64,000 bases of DNA from Lutibacter agarilyticus (lineage in GTDB: Bacteria; Bacteroidota; Bacteroidia; Flavobacteriales; Flavobacteriaceae), in contig NZ_FZNT01000001.1 in the NCBI RefSeq assembly GCF_900188235.1, forward strand, positions 496,001 through 560,000, given 5' to 3'. The position numbers and the translations under genes are program-made. The notes beneath the pieces were generated by a model. It saw only the letters and a program-made list of their open reading frames with translations, made no database searches and was not told the DNA's origin. Shown here piece by piece: positions 8,877-17,522 of this stretch (positions are counted from its first letter, which is position 1; the number at the start of each line of letters is the position of its first letter).

Positions 8877-9746
8877 TTAATCTAAAAAAGGGCTTTTAAT
8901 TACTGGTACAATTTGAATTCGAATATTCCAAATATTACCATAATCATCGGGTCTAATTAAACTGTATTGTGGCTCAAACCTCATCTTCACAGGAAATTTA
9001 CCCATTTTCACAGTTTTTGTAATACCTAAACCAATAGGGAAAGTTACAGCATCTTTTCCTTTTTTAGTCCAATCGATACTAACGGTTGGCCCTAAACCAA
9101 TAGACATTGTTCCAAAATTTCTTCTAAAAACATATTGAAAATCCATTGTAGATACATCATTTCGCATATTATTACCTGCATAAGACCACCATTGCTGTAC
9201 AAATAATCCCTTTGTCCAATACTTTCCTAAATGAAAGAGCATAAATGCTGGACCAGCCTGATATTTTCCTCTTCCAAGTTCTGGACTACTTGCAGTAGGA
9301 AAAACAAATGAAGCACCAGCTCCCCAAACCCAGCCACTAGCATTTCCAGGACCAATTAAGGTTGCCATCTGAATATCACCAAAACCTGTTTTTTTAGTAT
9401 TCCCTGTTGGGTCTTCTTCAAAATTTGGTTGCGTTACCAGTGGAAAAACCGGACGAGCAGTAAAAACAGCATTATTCCCAACAGGAATAGGTAATGCTGG
9501 TTGAAAGAAAAACGTATTTGATATTACTTCTCCTTCAACTAAATTACCACTATTAATTGAGATATTTTCTTGAAAAACCAAAGACCAGCGTTTTGCTAAT
9601 GGATTGTCAAGTTCTCTACTAATTTTAGCTAATTCTGCCTTGTTTATGGAGTCGTTCTGTGCAAAACTACTCATTGAAATTATAAAAAATAAACAAACGA
9701 ATAAGTAAGTATTGAGTATTTTAAAAAAAATAATTCTAATTTTCAT
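8877..9746 (-). CDS. Outer-membrane transporter-like protein (neuromedin-U/MetA-type family), copy B
   Basis: About 289 residues from the ATG at 9746, which gives a signal peptide (MKIRIIFF.., ISMSSFAQ); the ORF start at 9818 would add 24 residues before it. The mature part has NPLAKRWSLVFQENIS, FQPALPIPV, RPVFPLVTQPNF, TGFGDIQM and many alternating hydrophobic strands, ending in IQIVPVIKSPF. This pattern belongs to the beta-barrel family often labelled neuromedin U or putative transporter, related to the MetA-pathway phenol-degradation OMPs. It is clearly paralogous to the product of 10466-11287 (shared NPLA, FQ-N, QP-IP, VTQP-F-ED and GDI elements). It is last in the minus-strand accessory block and probably moves a small organic molecule across the outer membrane. 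Confidence 0.75.
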   Translation of the reverse strand: MKIRIIFFKILNTYLFVCLFFIISMSSFAQNDSINKAELAKISRELDNPLAKRWSLVFQENISINSGNLVEGEVISNTFFFQPALPIPVGNNAVFTARPVFPLVTQPNFEEDPTGNTKKTGFGDIQMATLIGPGNASGWVWGAGASFVFPTASSPELGRGKYQAGPAFMLFHLGKYWTKGLFVQQWWSYAGNNMRNDVSTMDFQYVFRRNFGTMSIGLGPTVSIDWTKKGKDAVTFPIGLGITKTVKMGKFPVKMRFEPQYSLIRPDDYGNIWNIRIQIVPVIKSPFLD

Positions 9747-9883
9747 TATTCTATACTGTTTTTCTATGTGTGTAATATATCTTCTTCTAATAGTCAAAAA
9801 ACTCAACATAATATTCAAATGAATTATCTTTTTATTCTAATTATAAACATATCAAATAATTGGAGCTACCGAAACAATATCGT

Positions 9884-10423
9884 TTAAAATCTTTTACCAA
9901 CACCAATAGCGATGGTAAAAGCATTTATATGACCATTTTTTAAATCATAAACTATTTCAGGTGCAAAATCCCAATGATGAGCAACTTCAATTTCATAACC
10001 AACTCCAATTCTAAAAACGGATAAATTCTCATGATCGTCTAATTCAATCCCTGGCCCCAATAAAAAAGTAACTCCGTTATCCCAAGGACTAAAATAAACA
10101 GGGAGTGAAACAATAACAGGGTTTTCTCTTTCTAATATGGTTTCATCATCTCTTTCAACAAAATAATTGGCAATTTCAATATCATTTTTTAATCCAACCC
10201 CCCATTTATGACTAAACCAGTATTGAACATCAAGACCTAAAACAGGTAATACAGCAAATTTTTTATCAGAAATTAATGCACTAGGGATAAATACATGCCC
10301 TAAATTAATTGCAACCCTAAAGTTTTTAAGTCCATGTTCGCTATGAGATAAATTCTCTTGTGATTGTCCAAAAATATTTCCGGTAAATAAAAATAAAAAG
10401 GATAGTAAATAGATTTTAAACAT
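9884..10423 (-). CDS. Small secreted outer-membrane beta-barrel protein
   Basis: A 179-residue protein with a signal peptide (MFKIYLLSFLFLF..NIFGQ). The rest is short amphipathic strands: FRVAINLGHVFI, LGLDVQYWFSHKWGVGLKND, FLLGPGIEL, FRIGVGYEIEV, ending FTIAIGVGKRF. An aromatic last residue after a strand is typical of an 8-stranded outer-membrane barrel. I do not recognise a specific family. It sits between the two neuromedin-U-type paralogues, 42 bases after copy A and about 137 bases before copy B, suggesting one expression unit. HSEHGLKNF just after the signal peptide is histidine-containing but not a known motif. Confidence 0.7.
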   Translation of the reverse strand: MFKIYLLSFLFLFTGNIFGQSQENLSHSEHGLKNFRVAINLGHVFIPSALISDKKFAVLPVLGLDVQYWFSHKWGVGLKNDIEIANYFVERDDETILERENPVIVSLPVYFSPWDNGVTFLLGPGIELDDHENLSVFRIGVGYEIEVAHHWDFAPEIVYDLKNGHINAFTIAIGVGKRF

Positions 10424-10465
10424 GCTTATAAAATTAAAATGATTTTTTTATTAAAAGACTCTTTT

Positions 10466-11287
10466 TTACTCCCTATTTTTTCCTTTAGGAAACAATAATT
10501 GCACTTGTAATCTCATTTGCCAATCACCCCAACCTTCTGGTTTAACCGCATTATAATATCCTTGAGCATTTATATTAATTGGCTGTTTGCCTAATTTAAA
10601 TACTTTTCCAATTCCGCCTCCAAAAGGAACAATCCATTGATCTCCACTAGGTGCATTCCAATTTGATGTTAAAATTGGTGCAGAAACAACATATACTGCA
10701 TTTGGTAAATTATAATTCACAAAATATTGAAATAAAAATTTATTTTCTTTTACATCTCCAAAAGTCCAAACGTTGTTAACAACAACTCCAGCTACCCATT
10801 TTTTAATCATAGTAAGTGCAACTACTGATGGGCCTAAACCAAATTCACCACTTCCATATGCACTGCCAGATGAGCTACCAATTTGAAAAGCAGGACCTAC
10901 ACCCCAAGTTATTTTAGAAGCTTTGGTTGGTGAAAACCAAGCAGTATAACTTATATCTCCCAATCCTGTAGAACTAGCATCTTCAGTAAATGATGGCTGT
11001 GTAATTACTGGTATAATAATTCGGTTAATCAAGTTAATATTTTCACTAATTGAAACAGGTATTACTGGCTGTATGTTTAATACATTTTGAGTTCTTTTAT
11101 ATGGACCTACATTAAAAGTAGTATTATTTTGAAATGGCAAACTATACATTGCAGCCAAAGGGTTTTGAGTTGCCTTTGCCAAAGCTGCTTCTTCTGCTGC
11201 TTCAGACATTTCTGAAGTTGGATCATTCTCCTGAGCAAATAAAAATGAACTTGCAAGGAAAAATAGTAGATATATTATTTTTTTCAT
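10466..11287 (-). CDS. Outer-membrane transporter-like protein (neuromedin-U/MetA-type family), copy A
   Basis: About 273 residues from the ATG at 11287, which gives the signal peptide MKKIIYLLFFL..FLFAQ; the ORF start at 11338 adds 17 residues ahead of it. The mature protein shows NPLAAMYSLPFQNNTTFNVGP, LNIQPVIPVSI, IIIPVITQPSF, GLGDISYTAWFSP and a C-terminal GWGDWQMRLQVQLLF strand, the signature of the family annotated as neuromedin U or putative transporter. Homology is to a bacterial beta-barrel, not the vertebrate peptide hormone. It is a paralogue of copy B (8877-9746). It lies downstream of the Tat substrate-binding and coiled-coil genes on the same strand, so it may be the outer-membrane entry for whatever that system handles. 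Confidence 0.77.
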   Translation of the reverse strand: MKKIIYLLFFLASSFLFAQENDPTSEMSEAAEEAALAKATQNPLAAMYSLPFQNNTTFNVGPYKRTQNVLNIQPVIPVSISENINLINRIIIPVITQPSFTEDASSTGLGDISYTAWFSPTKASKITWGVGPAFQIGSSSGSAYGSGEFGLGPSVVALTMIKKWVAGVVVNNVWTFGDVKENKFLFQYFVNYNLPNAVYVVSAPILTSNWNAPSGDQWIVPFGGGIGKVFKLGKQPININAQGYYNAVKPEGWGDWQMRLQVQLLFPKGKNRE

Positions 11288-11388
11288 TTTGTTATTTAAT
11301 TTATAAAAAAACATTAATCCATTAAAAGTACAAAACATAAGATTTACATTATGTTTAGTACTTCTAAATTTATTAAATGATTAGGTTA

Positions 11389-12150
11389 TTAAGCATTAAT
11401 CTCTGATTCTTTAAAAAAGGTTTTCATGATATTAATAAATACCTCATCAGAACTATTTTCTTTCACAATTAGGTGAAAATTGATAATTGAATTTTTATAT
11501 GCATTTCTTTTAGCAGAATCATTACTAATTAATTCTAGTAAATCTTCTTTACTAGAATTTTTATCTGCAAGAATTTTATTCTCACTCGCATTTATTGAAC
11601 TAAGTGTTTTTTCTAAATCATCTGATGTATTTATAAAACTTTCAAGCCCTTTTAGAATAGATTCCTTTTGGGTATTGTTAACAATAACACTTTCTATTTT
11701 TACTTGAGTTTTTCTATAACTCTCTTTACTTTTTAAAGCTTTTTTTTCGATTTTTTCAGTTCTTTTCTCCAATACTGTAATCGATGATTCTATTATATTA
11801 TGCCATTCTTGAGACTCAATTTTTTCAAAAATTAAAATTCGTTGATCAATCATTTTATTTTGATATTCACCTCTGTTTTTTTGAAGTGAATTAAAGAATG
11901 ATTCTAGTTGATTTTTTGTTGTTTTATTATTGTTATACAACGCTTTAAATTCCTTAAAGCCTTTTTTTCTTTCCTTCTCGTACTCTTTACTTATAGACTT
12001 TGTAAATTTAAAATCCGCTAAAATTTCCTTTTTTCTTTCTTTTTCCTCTATGTTCTTTTTTATACCTTTTTCTATATCATCTACATAAAACATCTCATTT
12101 GGTCCTCCAAAAAACAGTACAGTTAATAACGCAACTATTCCTACAATCAT
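11389..12150 (-). CDS. Membrane-anchored coiled-coil protein of unknown function
   Basis: A 253-residue protein with one N-terminal hydrophobic segment (IVGIVALLTVLFFGG) followed by a highly charged Lys/Glu helical region (EKGIKKNIEEKERKKEIL, KEYEKERKKGFKEF, VLEKRTEKIEKKALKSKE), predicted coiled coil. The C-terminus is less charged and ends FFKESEINA. I recognise no family. The anchor could be an uncleaved signal or a transmembrane helix with a periplasmic body. It lies 20 bases after the Tat substrate-binding gene on the same strand, so the two are probably cotranscribed. A helical spacer or adaptor between membranes is possible but unsupported. Confidence 0.6.
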   Translation of the reverse strand: MIVGIVALLTVLFFGGPNEMFYVDDIEKGIKKNIEEKERKKEILADFKFTKSISKEYEKERKKGFKEFKALYNNNKTTKNQLESFFNSLQKNRGEYQNKMIDQRILIFEKIESQEWHNIIESSITVLEKRTEKIEKKALKSKESYRKTQVKIESVIVNNTQKESILKGLESFINTSDDLEKTLSSINASENKILADKNSSKEDLLELISNDSAKRNAYKNSIINFHLIVKENSSDEVFINIMKTFFKESEINA

Positions 12151-12170
12151 AATTATACTTGTTAAAATTA

Positions 12171-13301
12171 TTATTTTTCTTTTAAATTTAATGATGATGA
12201 AACAAATAAATCATTGATAGTCAGTAAATTTTTGCTTAGCCCTTGTTCGTATGAGTATCTAAAAAGATTTTCTAAGGCTTTTTTATTGCTCTCAATTCCA
12301 TACGGCCAGTAATTGGCTCCCATAACTTTTTTTGTCTCCTCAAACTCTTGAGCAAACCAAGGAAGCGAACTATAAGCCCATCCTAGTTTTGTCATAAATG
12401 AAAAATCCATTATTTTGGATGTTGAATATGCGTTAAATACAGCTTCAACTAACCAAGGGTTTTTCTCTATTAAACTTTTACGTATGGCAACAGCATGCAT
12501 CATTGGGAAAACACCTGTTTTTTGAAAATAATCTTGTTCCGTTTTTCTTGAATTTGGAAACAATCTTCTTACGTTTGGGTTACCTTGTGCATATGCTTTT
12601 GGTTCAGCAGCATGAAATAAGGCATCTATTTCACCAGACAATAACAAGTCTGATTCGTCCTGGCCAGCGGGACCTAATTTCACGGTAATGCCATCTGGTG
12701 CAACCTGTTCTTGTTTAGAAATATTGCCTGCAGTATCTTTTGATGAATCTTCATTGGACATTATCCATTCAACGTCCTCAGGTTTTAATCCATATTCATC
12801 CTGAAATATACCTCGCATCCAAGTTAATGAGGTTGATGAATAACCTGGAGTACCTACCTTTTTTCCTATCAACTGTTTTGGAGATGTAATTCCACTATCG
12901 GTACGAACAAAGACACTTTTATGCCTAAAAACACGTAAAGGAAATATTGGTAGTAATTGATAATCTCTGAAACCTTCGTTAGCATATGCCAACATAAAAG
13001 GATGTAAACCAATTTCGCAAACATCGTAATCTTGCGGGCCACTAAATACATTGGTGTTTATATCACCAATTGCGTCTTTTTTAAAGGTAAATGAGCAACC
13101 TTCTATTTCAACTTTTCCTGTAGCCAAGGCTTTTAACCGATCAACATCATAGCCTGCAATTTTAAGTGGTAAGCCTATTATTTCATTATTTTCCTCGGCT
13201 TTATATTCTGTAAAACTACTTAAACTAAATACTGAAATGGCTCCTGCAGATAGTGCTGTTTTTTTTAGAAAATCACGTCTTCCTGAATGCTTTGTTTTCA
13301 T
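12171..13301 (-). CDS. Tat-exported ABC-type substrate-binding protein (4,5-dihydroxyphthalate decarboxylase-like)
   Basis: A 376-residue protein. The N-terminus is a twin-arginine signal (GRRDFLKKTALSAGAISVFSL). The body is a two-lobed periplasmic binding protein: LPLKIAGYDVDRLKAL, YDVCEIGLHPFMLAY, FRHKSVFVRTDSGI, LIGKKVGTPGYSSTSLTWMRGIF, DALFHAAEPKAY. These resemble proteins annotated as 4,5-dihydroxyphthalate decarboxylase or NMT1/phosphonate-type binding proteins. It probably binds a small anionic or aromatic ligand in the periplasm. No ABC permease or ATPase lies nearby, so it is an orphan binding protein. Tat export suggests it folds before export, possibly with a cofactor. A weak -7-like box (GATATTTG in the minus sense, 13358-13365) lies upstream. 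It is followed by the coiled-coil and outer-membrane genes. Confidence 0.78.
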   Translation of the reverse strand: MKTKHSGRRDFLKKTALSAGAISVFSLSSFTEYKAEENNEIIGLPLKIAGYDVDRLKALATGKVEIEGCSFTFKKDAIGDINTNVFSGPQDYDVCEIGLHPFMLAYANEGFRDYQLLPIFPLRVFRHKSVFVRTDSGITSPKQLIGKKVGTPGYSSTSLTWMRGIFQDEYGLKPEDVEWIMSNEDSSKDTAGNISKQEQVAPDGITVKLGPAGQDESDLLLSGEIDALFHAAEPKAYAQGNPNVRRLFPNSRKTEQDYFQKTGVFPMMHAVAIRKSLIEKNPWLVEAVFNAYSTSKIMDFSFMTKLGWAYSSLPWFAQEFEETKKVMGANYWPYGIESNKKALENLFRYSYEQGLSKNLLTINDLFVSSSLNLKEK

Positions 13302-13482
13302 TGTAAATGTTTTAATTTAATATGTTGAATCTTGTAAATTGTCTATTATTTACAATGCAAATATCTTGATTTATTATAGATTTGCTTATCCCTTTAAGAC
13401 AAAGTAATGCTCCAAATTGGCATTTAATTTTCAGCATAGATCTTTTAAGATCTTTCTATTAATTTGAAATGAATATATTCTA

Positions 13483-13519
13483 AAAAAGGAAAGATTAAAA
13501 AAATCTTTCCTTTTCCAAT
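13483..13519 (-). terminator. Terminator of the sulfatase gene
   Basis: GGAAAGATT and AATCTTTCC form a 9-bp stem around a short T loop, with a T run on the minus-strand side. It lies just beyond the sulfatase stop at 13543, so sulfatase and the Tat gene are probably separate transcripts. Confidence 0.75.
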
Positions 13520-13542
13520 GTGATTATTTTTTTTATACTTTT

Positions 13543-15171
13543 CTATTTACCAGTATTCATTGTCTTTTTAACAGTTTCTTGAAACTGAATACTTTCTGGT
13601 CTTAAGTTTTCTATCCCTTCAAATGGAATTCCATGACGTGTAGGTGTGAATGGATATTTTTTATTCATTAAATCATGACGTTTTTTCACCATATCAAAAG
13701 GTCCCCAAGCCCATAAAAATTGAGCCATCATACCTCTCATTTCGCGAGGATCTTGGTATAAATCATAAAAATCGTTCTTAACCAAGCCTGGTCTTCCACC
13801 AATCCAAACACGTTTGTATTGTTGTTTAATAGTTGCCGCATGGTAAGGTCCAGTATAAATGTGGTAATAATCTCTACGAGATTGTGCATCTCCATATAAG
13901 AAAGTAGCAGTTTGATCTACACCGTCAATAATACGATCGGTTGGTATTTTATCCATAGCACCACCTAAGCGTGCAAATGTTGTAAATAAATCATGAACTG
14001 TAATAATATCACCTACATAAGTTCCTGGTTCAATAACACCAGGCCATTCAGCAAAAGCCGCTACGCGAATTCCTCCTTCACGATAATCTCCTTTTCCTCC
14101 ATTAAAAACAACTTGATACATTGCAGCAGGGACTTCAACCATTGGACCATTATCAGCCATTGCAATCACCAATGTATTTTCAGCAATTCCTTTTTCTTTT
14201 AATAAATCAAGAATTTCACCAACATGTCTATCTAAACGATCCATATTTTGAGCGAATGCAGTACTATTACTTGTAGTAGTTTCCTGCCCAACGCGCATTA
14301 GATCATATACATTTGGCCAATATGCTAAATAAAATGGTTTATCATCATCAGCTTTACGATTAATATAGTCTAGAGCTAATTCTTGATGGATTTCTATAGT
14401 TTTTCTATAATTCTCAAGAGTTGGAGGTAAAGTTTCTCTTGCTTTTCCACCTTTTTTAGCTGTTATGTCCATAATATATCCATAAGGCCTCCAAGTTTGG
14501 TCAACCAAATATTTCTTTTCATACATATCTTTTTCATAACCTATACTCATACCCGCAGCTTGACCTTGATGGTGCCACATAGCAGGAGGAAATTGATTAT
14601 ACATAGAAAATGTAGCTTCATCAAAACCTTGATTTTGTAAATGAGCTTCTTCAATATCTCCTTGATGACCTTTACCTACAAAACCAGTATTATAACCAGC
14701 TTCTGAAAGAATTTCAGCAATGGTTACTTCTTCTGCTGGTAAACCAGCACCTTCAGGAGGGAAGGATACGGTGTGCATTCCACTACGAACCGCTAAACGA
14801 CCTGTTAAAGCAGCCGCTCTGGTTGGTGTACAAGAAGGCTCTGTATACATTCTTGTAAATGTAATACCATCTTCACCCATTTTATTTAAACGGGGTGTGT
14901 CGAAACCTCTAATTTTATTAAAAGCTTCAATTCCTACTTCACCAAAACTATTATCATCCCACATTATGTGAACGATATTTGGTTTTTTACCAAACTTTTT
15001 TTCTAAAGCTTTCAGCTTTTTATCAATGTCTTGGTCTTGTTTTGCCCATTGAACACCATACTGTTCCAATAAAATTTCTTGTTCTGCATCGTGAATAATT
15101 TTTTGAGCTTTAATAGTAACCGTGCCAATTAGCATCATTACAATTAATAATCTTAATTTAGTTTTTGTCAT
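13543..15171 (-). CDS. Secreted arylsulfatase-type sulfatase
   Basis: A 542-residue protein with a Sec signal peptide (KLRLLIVMMLIGTVTIKAQ). The alkaline-phosphatase/sulfatase domain starts at NIVHIMWDDN, where Asp72-Asp73 would bind calcium. The active-site motif SCTPTRAAALTGR gives C114-T-P-T-R118, the C-x-P-x-R signature whose cysteine is converted to formylglycine. Later motifs are GKGHQGD, the metal-site MADNGP and RVAAFAEWPG. It hydrolyses sulfate esters, probably aryl or small-molecule sulfates, in the periplasm or outside. No maturase (FGE or anSME) is in the window. There is an unusual 40-residue charged stretch between signal peptide and domain. It lies beside IS256 debris and upstream of the Tat binding protein and outer-membrane genes, suggesting a use-of-organosulfate locus. 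The substrate is not predictable. Confidence 0.92.
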   Translation of the reverse strand: MTKTKLRLLIVMMLIGTVTIKAQKIIHDAEQEILLEQYGVQWAKQDQDIDKKLKALEKKFGKKPNIVHIMWDDNSFGEVGIEAFNKIRGFDTPRLNKMGEDGITFTRMYTEPSCTPTRAAALTGRLAVRSGMHTVSFPPEGAGLPAEEVTIAEILSEAGYNTGFVGKGHQGDIEEAHLQNQGFDEATFSMYNQFPPAMWHHQGQAAGMSIGYEKDMYEKKYLVDQTWRPYGYIMDITAKKGGKARETLPPTLENYRKTIEIHQELALDYINRKADDDKPFYLAYWPNVYDLMRVGQETTTSNSTAFAQNMDRLDRHVGEILDLLKEKGIAENTLVIAMADNGPMVEVPAAMYQVVFNGGKGDYREGGIRVAAFAEWPGVIEPGTYVGDIITVHDLFTTFARLGGAMDKIPTDRIIDGVDQTATFLYGDAQSRRDYYHIYTGPYHAATIKQQYKRVWIGGRPGLVKNDFYDLYQDPREMRGMMAQFLWAWGPFDMVKKRHDLMNKKYPFTPTRHGIPFEGIENLRPESIQFQETVKKTMNTGK

Positions 15172-15424
15172 AGTTTTCTGTTTTTTAATTAACTTTTAAA
15201 AGTTATCATTATAATTATTATATTAATTTTTTTGTACGACATTAGCAATAATAGCTCGTATGATTTTTTTAGGAATGCCACGTGTATTGGTATACGTTGA
15301 CTTAAGCCGCATGGTTTATAACGTTGATGTAAGAGTAGTACGTGATAATTCACTATGTCTTACGGTTTATATATTGTAAATTTAATTTATGAATATGATT
15401 TTAGCAAATTTATTTTACATAAAT
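15172..15424. other. Intergenic region upstream of the sulfatase
   Basis: About 250 bases between the sulfatase start and the IS256 remnant. A short imperfect hairpin (TACGAC..GCTCGTA, about 15235-15262) and a locally more GC-rich stretch (15280-15360) stand out from AT-rich surroundings and may be transposon-derived or regulatory. I saw no clear TAnnTTTG promoter for the sulfatase and no gene. Confidence 0.3.
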
Positions 15425-15690
15425 GAATTAAATTTATGGATATTGAGGTAGGTACTCCAATTGGCTTTGTCCATTTTTTTGTGACTTATCCAAGAGCCAA
15501 ATACACTGATTTTTTTACACCTTCATCGGTTGGAAAAGAGAACTTATTTTTAGTGTATTTTCCTATTTTTTCCATTAAGGTTTTCAATAAGGTTTACAGT
15601 ATAAATAATGTGTCTTATTTTCACAGGGAAATACAATAGATTCGTGAGTTCATCACGGTTTTTGTGCCAAAAATCTACAGTATAAGAATA
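15425..15690 (-). pseudogene. Decayed IS256-family (Mutator-type) transposase, C-terminal fragment
   Basis: Translation of the minus strand gives FWHKNRDELTNLL.., then HIIYTVNLIENLNGK, RKYTKNKFSFPTDE, VKKSVYLALG, a stop, VTKKWTKPIG and a degraded tail. This is the C-terminal part of IS256-family transposases (W-x-x-N-W-D-E-L, IIYTTNAIE-LN, F-P-D-E-A, YLAL..KKWT-PI-NW). The in-frame stop after LALG, loss of the NW motif and absence of the N-terminal two thirds show it is dead. The plus-strand ORF at 15436-15639 is only its antisense. It forms the right edge of the sulfatase block. Confidence 0.75.
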
Positions 15691-16050
15691 AAATTTTAAT
15701 TTTTATACATCAATATTATTCTTCATATTTAATTAAACTTAAAGTAAATCATAAAAAAAACAGAAAGCTAAAGTTGAATTTATATGAGGGGGTTTAAAGT
15801 TATCTAAAAAGAAGCATTAACACCTAAAAGTACAAAGACAATTTTTATTCTAATCTAATCAATAAAATGAATTAAATTTTTAAAATTCTTGTTGTTTTAA
15901 AGTATTCATAAATTAACTCACATAATATTTATTTACAATTAACAGAAAAACTAATAGCTATAAATTGAGGATTTTTAGTATGTAAGGTAATAATTTTATA
16001 TATTTCAATTTAAATTAAAAATTTAAATAAGGAATAGTTTAATATTATTT
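15691..16050. other. AT-rich intergenic region without recognisable genes
   Basis: About 360 bases of very AT-rich sequence between the IS256 remnant and the promoter of the next gene. Stops occur in all frames and no hairpin, tRNA or transposase motif was recognised. It may be further eroded mobile DNA. Confidence 0.3.
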
Positions 16051-16058
16051 TATATTTG
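16051..16058 (+). promoter_or_regulatory. -7 box (TATATTTG) for the 16082 gene
   Basis: A perfect TATATTTG 23 bases before the ATG at 16082. No clear -33 TTG. Confidence 0.5.
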
Positions 16059-16081
16059 TTTGATTAATTAAAAAATTTAGT

Positions 16082-17137
16082 ATGAAATTCAATACAAAAC
16101 TTAATTTATTGATACTGTTTGTTTTAAGTGTTTTAACTACTAAAATCACAGCTCAATACTCTTCAAAAAAAGTAAAAACTAAATTTGAAGTATATACTGA
16201 TAGTTTAAAACAAGTTGATTATAATTATATTTTCCCTATTTTAGGTCAGAAAGTTTATGAAAAAGGGTTTGATATTCCTTATCCTGTTGGAATAATGGCA
16301 AATTCAATTTGGATGCGACAAGATATTGTTTTTTCTAATTTTCAATTAGGGTTTAAAAATGATAATTTAGATATTCCACTAACTTCTGTTGAATTCATTA
16401 AATTTGGGAAGAATACTAATGATTCTCAAAACTATACAATAAGACCTGATATTTGGGTGCTTCCTTTTTTAAATGTATATGGTTTATTTGGCTATGGTAG
16501 ATCTACCACTGATGTAAATGTTACAGTACCAATAAATTTAAATACTGTTGTAGAGCAAGACTTTGCAACAAAAGGTTTTGGTGTTATGGCAGCGGGAGGA
16601 GTAGGGCCTGTATGGTTTTCTGTTGATTTAAACTGGACTTGGAATAAGCCTAAGTTATTAGATAAACCTGTTCAGGTAAATGTGATGGGAATTAGATTTG
16701 GGCATACCTTTGTATTTAAACAAAATCCAAAGCGTAATATTGCTGTTTGGGTAGGAGGAATGAGAGCTAAAATGGGTACAGAAACATCAGGTGAGATTTC
16801 TTTAAGAGAAGCATTGCCAAGTGATGTTTGGGATAAAAAAGATCAATTTGTTGCTGATTATGATGAATGGAGAAATTCACCTGCTTATGATGATTTAACT
16901 ATTGCACAAAAAGCTGCCGTAAATAAAGTTTTAGACCCTCTAGTTAATGTTATTGATAGTGCTAATGGAGATGGCGTAGTTAGGTATGCAATGGATAAAC
17001 AAACAAAACAATTATGGAACGGTTTAGTAGGAGCTCAGTTTCAATTAAACAAACGTTGGCAATTTAGAACTGAAGGTGGTGTTTTGGGAAATAGAAAATC
17101 ATTTTTAATATCTGCAAACTATAGATTTTTATTGTAG
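16082..17137 (+). CDS. Secreted outer-membrane protein of unknown function
   Basis: A 351-residue protein with a signal peptide (MKFNTKLNLLILFVLSVLTTKITAQ). The body has barrel-like strands: IMANSIWMRQDIVFSNFQLGF, VYGLFGYGRSTTDVNV, GFGVMAAGGVGPVWFSVDLNWTW, VMGIRFGHTFVFKQN. A helical insert follows (ALPSDVWDKKDQFVADYDEW..), and it closes with FRTEGGVLGNRKSFLISANYRFLL, a typical terminal barrel strand. I do not recognise the family. It is monocistronic with its own -7 box and a terminator. Confidence 0.7.
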   Translation: MKFNTKLNLLILFVLSVLTTKITAQYSSKKVKTKFEVYTDSLKQVDYNYIFPILGQKVYEKGFDIPYPVGIMANSIWMRQDIVFSNFQLGFKNDNLDIPLTSVEFIKFGKNTNDSQNYTIRPDIWVLPFLNVYGLFGYGRSTTDVNVTVPINLNTVVEQDFATKGFGVMAAGGVGPVWFSVDLNWTWNKPKLLDKPVQVNVMGIRFGHTFVFKQNPKRNIAVWVGGMRAKMGTETSGEISLREALPSDVWDKKDQFVADYDEWRNSPAYDDLTIAQKAAVNKVLDPLVNVIDSANGDGVVRYAMDKQTKQLWNGLVGAQFQLNKRWQFRTEGGVLGNRKSFLISANYRFLL

Positions 17138-17152
17138 AAGATCAAAATACAC

Positions 17153-17193
17153 AAAAAAAGGAGTAATACTATAATAGTTTTGCTCCTTTTTTT
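17153..17193 (+). terminator. Terminator after the 16082 gene
   Basis: AAAAAAAGGAG pairs with CTCCTTTTTTT across a loop of about 20 bases and ends in a T run. Confidence 0.7.
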
Positions 17194-17393
17194 GTTTGAA
17201 ATTGTATTATTCTAAAAAATGGAGAACATTAAAATAAAATCAATTCTATTTCAGAAAAAATTGAAAATGAAATATTGGTTCAATAAATAATTTTCATAAA
17301 AAAAATAAACTAAATTACTAGAAGATATAATTGATTTTGGCATTAAAAATAAATTAGTTAAACTAATTATCAATACAACAAAATTTAACCTTG

Positions 17394-17477
17394 TGCACAT
17401 AACAGGAGTTGAACCTGCACATCCTTTCGGATACGAGCCCCTCAAGCCCGCGCGTCTACCAATTCCGCCATATGTGC
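17394..17477 (-). tRNA. tRNA-Leu (anticodon GAG)
   Basis: Minus-strand cloverleaf of 84 bases. Acceptor GCACATA pairs with TATGTGC, the D arm is GCG..GCG, the anticodon stem CGGGC/GCTCG carries loop TTGAGGG, a long class II variable arm contains ATCCGAAAGGAT, and the T arm has GGTTCAACTC. Discriminator A; CCA is not encoded. It reads CUC/CUU leucine codons. It lies downstream of tRNA-Lys on the same strand, separated by a strong hairpin. Confidence 0.95.
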
Positions 17478-17487
17478 TTTATGTATA

Positions 17488-17520
17488 AAAAAAAAGTTAA
17501 GCAAAATGCTTAACTTTTTT
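17488..17520. terminator. Bidirectional hairpin between the two tRNA genes
   Basis: AAAAAGTTAAGCA and TGCTTAACTTTTT form a long perfect stem around AAA. It lies three bases past the tRNA-Lys 3' end, so tRNA-Lys transcripts would stop or be processed here. Confidence 0.75.
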
Positions 17521-17522
17521 TG

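Noticed and set aside
10466..11287. Neuromedin U label for the paralogous barrels taken literally
   Set aside because: The name is a historic database label; the sequence is a bacterial outer-membrane barrel with a signal peptide, unrelated to the vertebrate peptide.
15436..15639. Plus-strand ORF of 67 codons
   Set aside because: It is the antisense of the IS256-type transposase remnant, whose minus-strand translation matches the family.
17251..17445. Minus-strand ORF overlapping tRNA-Leu
   Set aside because: It runs through the tRNA gene and has no protein-like composition; the tRNA cloverleaf is clear.
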